In this document: piece by piece, positions 59,781 through 64,000 of the stretch
Numbering within the stretch: the first letter of the stretch is position 1
Layout of the letters: every line of letters starts with the position of its first letter
NCBI GenBank assembly: GCA_000283575.1
Contig: AP012044.1
Location: forward strand, 186,001 to 250,000
Length of the DNA: 64,000 nucleotides
Direction: 5' to 3'
Source of the DNA: Oscillibacter valericigenes Sjm18-20
GTDB taxonomy: Bacteria > Bacillota > Clostridia > Oscillospirales > Oscillospiraceae
Translations under genes and position numbers: made by a program
The notes under the pieces: model-generated
What the model saw: only the letters and a program-made list of their open reading frames with translations
Told to the model about the DNA's origin: nothing
Database searches by the model: none

Positions 59781-60730
59781 TGGCGGGCGCAGAAACTGGC
59801 CGCTTTGCCCCCTCCCCCAGCGGTCGGATGCACCTTGGAAACCTGTTTTCCAGCCTACTTGCCTGGCTCTCCGCCAAGGCGGCCGGAGGCCGGGTGGTTC
59901 TGCGGATCGAAGATTTGGATACCCGTCGCTGTACCCGAGCTTACGCGGACCAACTGGAGGCGGATTACCGCGCTCTGGGCCTCGTCTGGGACGAGGGCGG
60001 CAGCTCCGGCGGGTCCCACGGCCCCTATTACCAGAGCCGGCGGGGAAAGCTCTACGCCGCCGCTTTGGAGTCCCTGCGGCGAAAGGGGCTGGTCTACCCC
60101 TGCTTTTGCACCCGCGCCCAGCTCCACGCCGCCTCCGCGCCCCACCGGGAGGATGGCAGAACGGTTTACTCTGGCGCCTGCCGTACTCTTACGTCCGCTC
60201 AGGCGGAGGAACGCGCCCGTATACGCCCGCCCGCCTTTCGGCTGCGGGTTCCGGACCGGGAGATCGGGTTTCAGGACGGACACCTTGGCCGGTATGCCGA
60301 AAATCTGGAGAGGGATTGCGGCGATTTCCTTCTGCGCCGGTCAGACGGGCTGTGGGCCTACCAGCTGGCGGTGGTAGTGGACGACGCGGCCATGGAGATT
60401 ACGCAGGTGGTACGGGGGAGCGATCTGCTCTCTTCCACGCCCCGTCAACTGTACCTCTATGATCTGCTGGAGCTTACACCGCCGGAATTTTACCATGTGC
60501 CGCTGCTGCTGTCGCCCGCCGGGCGGCGGCTGAGCAAACGGGACGGCGATCTGAGTCTGGAGGTCCTGCTGGCCCGGAGTACGCCCGCAGACATTATCGG
60601 AAAGCTGGCATATCTGGCGGGGCTGAACCCAACGGCGGAACCCCGGACACCGGAGAGTCTGCTGCCGGATTTCAGCTGGGATAAGATATCAAAAGGGGAC
60701 ATCTTTCTACCAGAGGAGTTGTTTTCCTGA
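59780..60730 (+). CDS. gluQ: Glutamyl-Q tRNA(Asp) synthetase
   Basis: 316 residues, short as expected because the anticodon-binding domain of GluRS is absent. It attaches glutamate to queuosine-34 of tRNA-Asp. Visible are the HIGH-like motif SGRMHLGN, the RIEDLDTRR site, a zinc site with CFC and YSGAC, and the KMSKS-like RLSKRDG. ATG 59780 is coupled to the phosphodiesterase stop. The presence of this enzyme implies that the cell has or salvages queuosine. Confidence 0.94.
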   Translation: MAGAETGRFAPSPSGRMHLGNLFSSLLAWLSAKAAGGRVVLRIEDLDTRRCTRAYADQLEADYRALGLVWDEGGSSGGSHGPYYQSRRGKLYAAALESLRRKGLVYPCFCTRAQLHAASAPHREDGRTVYSGACRTLTSAQAEERARIRPPAFRLRVPDREIGFQDGHLGRYAENLERDCGDFLLRRSDGLWAYQLAVVVDDAAMEITQVVRGSDLLSSTPRQLYLYDLLELTPPEFYHVPLLLSPAGRRLSKRDGDLSLEVLLARSTPADIIGKLAYLAGLNPTAEPRTPESLLPDFSWDKISKGDIFLPEELFS

Positions 60731-61115
60731 GCTCACCAATTTTACGCATTCTATTGAAAAGACCCACGGAGACGGTTCGGCGAGCTGCTGCTGAAACAGG
60801 ACAGAAGCTCGGATGGATATGAACTGCGGGTAGGTATTTATTGGTCTGGGTCCGCCGGAAAAATGCCCGGCATACAATCACGGCCGGGGGAATTTCATCC
60901 GTCTGCCCATGGCTCTCTACACCGGAGCGTGACAGGAAAGGACAGTGTCCGAAATACCTTGGTGGGTACCAGCCTACCAAGGTATTTTGATGCCCATATA
61001 GTGCATGAACAACGTCTTTCTTTAATCTTTGACCGTTCAGAGGATGAAAAGCTCATTTTTTACACGCGCTGCTCCATACCGAAAAGGCGATGACTGACCA
61101 TCTGCATATATACGC
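60731..61115. other. Region without a gene
   Basis: No supported gene. A hairpin with arms near 60952-60966 and 60972-60986 ending in TTTT may be the GluQ-RS terminator. Confidence 0.45.
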
Positions 61116-61343
61116 TCAGAATGCAAAAATGTAGAGCGACAAAAAAGCGAGTGTGACAATCAGGCAACCCAAAACAATGGAAACAAATTTATATTCGGCT
61201 GCTACATCTGCTTTTTCCGTTCCTCTTTACTGAGCAATAAATAGAAGTTTGACAGAATTGCGTATCGTAAAGGGCACATAAATGCACGCTTCGACAGCAA
61301 TTTGGCCTATATGGCGGCCCAGAATGATCTGTCCCGCTTCCAT
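61116..61343 (-). pseudogene. Possible small membrane protein with an in-frame stop
   Basis: An ATG at 61343 opens a 38-codon frame (start MEAGQIILGRHIGQ) that ends at TAA 61227-61229. The same frame continues for 36 more codons with a clear transmembrane segment (FVSIVLGCLIVTLAFLSLYI) to TGA 61116-61118. This may be one 75-residue gene with a nonsense change, or chance. The ribosome-binding site is weak. 61344-61549 shows nothing else. Confidence 0.3.
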
Positions 61344-61549
61344 AAAAACACCCCGTAAACAGTATTAGAACACGCTATGAAAAATTTTTACACTTACATT
61401 GAGCAAAGAACTTTTAGAGCATTATGTGCCTTGCGTACCGTCCAGTATGGCCGGTGCGCTTTTTATTATCTTCTGCCGAAAACTGACCGTCGGCAGTGTG
61501 CCCGCCTGTTGGGAAAAATCTTGAGCACCTGTCTGTAATGAGAGGGCGT

Positions 61550-62308
61550 CTATTTTTTACCCTTGCCCGGCAGGGGCATCCGGTGCATCATGACGCGCCC
61601 GAAGGAGACCAGCGTTCGCCCGCTGTCAGCGGTCAGCAGCACATCCGCATCGGACCGTTCTCTGTTCAGGGAGAAAAGGTATACCGTTCCCAGCGGGTCC
61701 CGGTAATACTGCTTGCACAGCATTCCTCCATCCACGCAGAATATGCCGACATCCCCGGCCTGCAGCGGGTCCCGGTTCACATATACCACCGAACCGTCGG
61801 CAATCCAGGGGGCCATGGAATCGCCCTGGATGCGCACGGCGAATTCTGCCCCCGGTGGAACGTCCCTGCCCACCGGAATATAGTCGAAGTCCTCCCCAAA
61901 TACCGGCGCGGCGAATCCGGCGGCGGCGGGGCTGCAATAGAGGGGGATGCGCCGCTCCTCCGCCACAGGGCGGGTCTGCTCAAGTTCATCCCGATAGGCG
62001 CACAGTGCGTTCATCACGGAACGGACTGTGTCCCGCCCTACGGCGGACAGACTTCGGTATCGGTCCAGAAGTTCGCGCTCGTCGTGGGTCAATACGCTCT
62101 GCCCACCCCGAAAATGGTCGCGGTACAGCGTGTTGGGGTCCACCTGCAAGCTGTCGAACAGGCGCAGAAGTACCTCTTCCTTTGGAGCGCTGATTCCTGT
62201 CTCGTAGTTGCCTATGGCTGAAACCGAGACGCCCAGCGCCTCCGCCAGCTCCCGGCGGGACATATTCAGCTGCTCTCTCCGTTCCCGCAGCCGTTCTCCA
62301 AAACTCAT
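61550..62308 (-). CDS. HTH plus S24 self-cleaving repressor
   Basis: 252 residues. N-terminal Cro/CI HTH (MSRRELAEALGVSVSAIGNYETGIS, about 16-40), a linker, then an S24 domain: Ala-Gly in AAAGFAAP as the possible cleavage site, the catalytic Ser in GDSMAP and Lys in LCKQYY. It is the full-length relative of the fragment at the left window edge. Direct repeats upstream (62330-62347) may be its operator. A chromosomal stress or differentiation regulator of the LexA/CI type; its regulon is not visible. Confidence 0.9.
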   Translation of the reverse strand: MSFGERLRERREQLNMSRRELAEALGVSVSAIGNYETGISAPKEEVLLRLFDSLQVDPNTLYRDHFRGGQSVLTHDERELLDRYRSLSAVGRDTVRSVMNALCAYRDELEQTRPVAEERRIPLYCSPAAAGFAAPVFGEDFDYIPVGRDVPPGAEFAVRIQGDSMAPWIADGSVVYVNRDPLQAGDVGIFCVDGGMLCKQYYRDPLGTVYLFSLNRERSDADVLLTADSGRTLVSFGRVMMHRMPLPGKGKK

Positions 62309-62329
62309 TTGCCGCGCCTCCCCGCAGTA

Positions 62330-62347
62330 TATTCGACAATATTCGAC
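62330..62347 (-). promoter_or_regulatory. Tandem TATTCGAC repeats (operator candidate)
   Basis: TATTCGAC at 62330-62337 and again at 62340-62347, one helical turn apart, 22 bases upstream of the S24 regulator start. Suggests autoregulation. Confidence 0.5.
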
Positions 62348-62566
62348 GTACGTTTTATCCTAGCGTTTTTTCTTGGCTTTGTCAATTAAATAAAACAAGA
62401 AACTTGTAAATATCATCTTGACAAAACAATATACTTGTGATACCTTGTAATTGTTCCCAGTATTCTTGTGATATATAACAGAATAACACAGCGGGAAAGT
62501 CAAATGGGTGCAAAAAAAATCCCAAACGAAAAAAATCGTTCGGGAATCCGCGGAGCTTCAAAAAAA

Positions 62567-62591
62567 CGCCGCAAGCAAAACGCTTGCGGCG
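62567..62591 (-). terminator. Terminator of the tRNA-Thr/tRNA-Tyr unit
   Basis: A perfect 10-bp stem (62567-62576 with 62582-62591). A6 on its left supplies the U-tract on the minus strand, directly after tRNA-Tyr. Confidence 0.88.
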
Positions 62592-62595
62592 AACA

Positions 62596-62680
62596 TGGTG
62601 GGGGAAGATGGATTCGAACCATCGAAGTCGTAGACAACAGATTTACAGTCTGCCCCATTTGACCGCTCTGGAATTCCCCC
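62596..62680 (-). tRNA. tRNA-Tyr (GTA)
   Basis: 85 nt with encoded CCA, class II variable arm and anticodon GTA in GACTGTAAATC. Co-transcribed after tRNA-Thr. Confidence 0.95.
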
Positions 62681-62689
62681 ATATTCACT

Positions 62690-62765
62690 TGGAGCTGGTG
62701 GACGGATTCGAACCCCCGACCTGCTGATTACAAATCAGCTGCTCTACCAGCTGAGCTACACCAGC
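62690..62765 (-). tRNA. tRNA-Thr (TGT)
   Basis: 76 nt with CCA, standard cloverleaf, anticodon TGT in GATTTGTAATC. First of the two-tRNA unit. Confidence 0.95.
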
Positions 62766-62784
62766 GCATCCAACAGCAAGGATT

Positions 62785-62813
62785 ATATTAACAGACGCCG
62801 GGGGGTTTGTCAA
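62785..62813 (-). promoter_or_regulatory. Promoter of the tRNA-Thr/tRNA-Tyr unit
   Basis: On the minus strand TTGACA (62808-62813) and TAATAT (62785-62790) with a 17-base spacer; TATAAT overlaps the latter by three bases. Confidence 0.72.
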
Positions 62814-62841
62814 CCTCATTTTTTAACGGGAGCGTGATTTT

Positions 62842-63027
62842 TTGAAAAAATTTCTGCGGGAGCCCCGAGGTTTGCTGCGCTGCGGCGAGTGCGGCGGGGA
62901 GATCTGCCCGGGGGAGTCCTATTGGCAGGTTAACGGTGGGGTAATCTGCGCCGTATGCCTGTCCGATTTTGCCAGGGCCGAACTGGAGCCGTTTCGCCGT
63001 GTGCGGGGAGAGGAGGAGAGAATTTGA
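62842..63027 (+). CDS. Small zinc-ribbon protein
   Basis: 61 residues with CGECGG near the start and CAVC in the middle, a four-Cys zinc ribbon, then an acidic/basic tail. Start TTG at 62842 supported by GGGAG about 9 bases upstream. Its stop overlaps the next start (TGATG). First of three tightly packed small genes; function unknown. Confidence 0.7.
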   Translation: MKKFLREPRGLLRCGECGGEICPGESYWQVNGGVICAVCLSDFARAELEPFRRVRGEEERI

Positions 63028-63260
63028 TGACGCTGATGGAACTGTCCGTTACATATCGAACCAGCGCCGAGGCGCTGCGGCGGCGGATCGGTGAGCTGCG
63101 CGAGGAGAGTAGAGTCCGGACGGATCCGGAGGCGGTCCGCTGCTTGAACCGGCGGATCGCAGAGCTGGAGCCGCTGCTGCGGGAGGCGCGGGAGCTGGCG
63201 GTTGTAACCGCCCGCTATTACGATAGGAGGTACCACAAAAGTGAAAAGTACTGTTTCTGA
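63027..63260 (+). CDS. Small coiled-coil protein
   Basis: 77 residues, nearly all helix with heptad-like Leu spacing (AEALRRRIGELREESRV, RRIAELEPLLREARELAVV). It overlaps the zinc-ribbon gene by one base and the sigma-like gene by 20 bases. Unknown; the coupling suggests the three proteins act together. Confidence 0.65.
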   Translation: MTLMELSVTYRTSAEALRRRIGELREESRVRTDPEAVRCLNRRIAELEPLLREARELAVVTARYYDRRYHKSEKYCF

Positions 63261-63546
63261 CGACTACTCCACCCGGTCCAGCGAGTGGATCGGGGATATG
63301 ACGGTGTGGCTTCGGAAAAACGGGGAGGACAACAGCGATCAGCTTTCCCGCCTCCGCCGCCAGCTCCGACTCGCCCGGGAGCGAGAGCTGACGCCCCGCC
63401 AACGCCAGTTTCTGACCCGGTACTTTGACGATGGCCTGAGCATGAAGGAGATCGCAGAGGAGATGGGAGTGGACCCCTCCACCGTATCGAGGACGCTGCG
63501 CAGGGCAAAGGAACGGCTGCGCCGGGCGCTTCAATACGCACTGTGA
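63241..63546 (+). CDS. Sigma-70 region-4-only protein
   Basis: 101 residues. The C-terminal half is a sigma-70 region 4 / LuxR-like HTH: LTPRQRQFLTRYFDDGLSMKEIAEEMGVDPSTVSRTLRRAKERL. No region 2 is present, so alone it cannot melt promoters; it may bind DNA as a regulator or act with a partner subunit. GTG start within the preceding gene; AGGAGG at 63227-63232. Confidence 0.8.
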   Translation: MKSTVSDDYSTRSSEWIGDMTVWLRKNGEDNSDQLSRLRRQLRLARERELTPRQRQFLTRYFDDGLSMKEIAEEMGVDPSTVSRTLRRAKERLRRALQYAL

Positions 63547-63749
63547 GCGATTTTTACATGAGAGGGAAAAGCTCCTGAAAAAAGGACGGTCCAACATCGG
63601 GAGGGACAGGGCGGACCGCTTTAAATTTTGGCACATTTTCGGGGTTTCCCTCTTGTGCTTTTGCCTGCCTCCACGTATAATAATTTTGTATCGACGCATT
63701 TACCCCCTTGAACGTCTCCACGAGGATCGAGGGCCGAAGGAGGAACTTC

Positions 63750-64000
63750 ATGTTTTACACTGCGCTGCACAACCGCTGGCTGCGCCTGTTGGGCGCCGTA
63801 TTCGGAGAATTTCTCTCTGTGCTGGCGCTGAATCTGTTCATTGTTCCGCTGAACCTGTATACGGGCGGGGCCATGGGCTTTTGCCAGTTGCTGCGGACGG
63901 TGATGACCACCTATATGGGCTTGAATTTCGGACAATATGACGTGGCCGGAATTCTTTATCTGATTGTGAATATCCCGATACTGCTCTACGCATGGCGGAC
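63750..64000 (+). CDS. YitT-family membrane protein, N-terminal part (cut by window edge)
   Basis: 83 residues visible, open to the window end. The start (ATG 63750, GAAGGAGG upstream) leads into hydrophobic helices with the YitT hallmark ALNLFIVPLNLYTGGAMGF and a second helix (GILYLIVNIPILLYAW). YitT proteins have five or six helices plus a DUF2179 domain; their function is largely unknown. Confidence 0.88.
   Translation, partial: MFYTALHNRWLRLLGAVFGEFLSVLALNLFIVPLNLYTGGAMGFCQLLRTVMTTYMGLNFGQYDVAGILYLIVNIPILLYAWR

Noticed and set aside
62468-62662. 64-codon plus-strand frame over the tRNA-Tyr region
   Set aside because: It runs through a terminator and the tRNA gene.

Overview
The window looks like the chromosome of an anaerobic Bacillota, most likely class Clostridia, family Oscillospiraceae. 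This is inferred from Shine-Dalgarno spacing, protein family types, SLH-domain proteins, YitT and PocR proteins, and a long-form HPF; no rRNA or marker gene is present to fix a genus. Coding density is high and GC-rich in the core part (about 41-64 kb and 12-23 kb). It is AT-rich and full of gene debris between about 3 and 12 kb and around 29-36 kb.

Layout. 0-1.6 kb: the tail of an S24-type repressor and a tyrosine recombinase, the edge of an element that continues to the left. 1.8-10.6 kb: an M20 amidohydrolase, then a decay zone with remnants of an RpiR regulator, a membrane protein, an IS256 transposase (two pieces) and a GNAT acetyltransferase; between them are intact genes for a PocR/MCP-like sensor, an AraC regulator, a VOC protein and a CPBP protease. 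10.7-12.2 kb: a secreted alpha/beta hydrolase. 12.5-23.6 kb: a large amino-sugar type catabolic operon (ABC ATPase, DUF624, ROK kinase, two-domain SIS protein, lipoprotein binding protein, two permeases, NagB-like deaminase, PfkB kinase, second ATPase). A promoter and a three-way-junction leader RNA ending in a U-run precede it. 24-29.6 kb: a leftward group with a C45 acyltransferase interrupted by a stop codon, an MBL hydrolase, an Fpg-like protein without the catalytic Pro2, a nucleotidyltransferase, a P-loop kinase and two small cysteine-ended proteins.

30.4-41.25 kb is the most interesting part. An integrative element of about 8.8 kb (32430-41253) sits in the 3' end of an initiator tRNA-fMet gene, bounded by a perfect 50-bp direct repeat. 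It carries integrase, excisionase, a replication initiator with HUH-nuclease plus superfamily-3 helicase architecture (as in CRESS-DNA viruses), an FtsK/HerA-type ATPase, small accessory proteins, a candidate stem-loop origin with iterons, and cargo (SLH secreted protein, Cro/CI regulator, SprT-like metalloprotease, an unknown 299-residue protein). Just outside its left end lies a decayed integrase with the same spacing to the repeat, which suggests that an older element had used the same tRNA.

41.2-64 kb is core genome: tRNAs fMet, Leu, Tyr and Thr; mnmA; a histidine-kinase-like ATPase; GAPDH; a NYN/PIN protein; hpf; an M23 peptidase under a likely WalR box; two MacB-like ABC export systems with a HlyD-type adaptor and an SLH protein; a metallophosphoesterase with GluQ-RS; an S24 regulator; a trio of tiny overlapping genes ending in a sigma-region-4 protein; and the start of a YitT membrane protein cut by the window edge.
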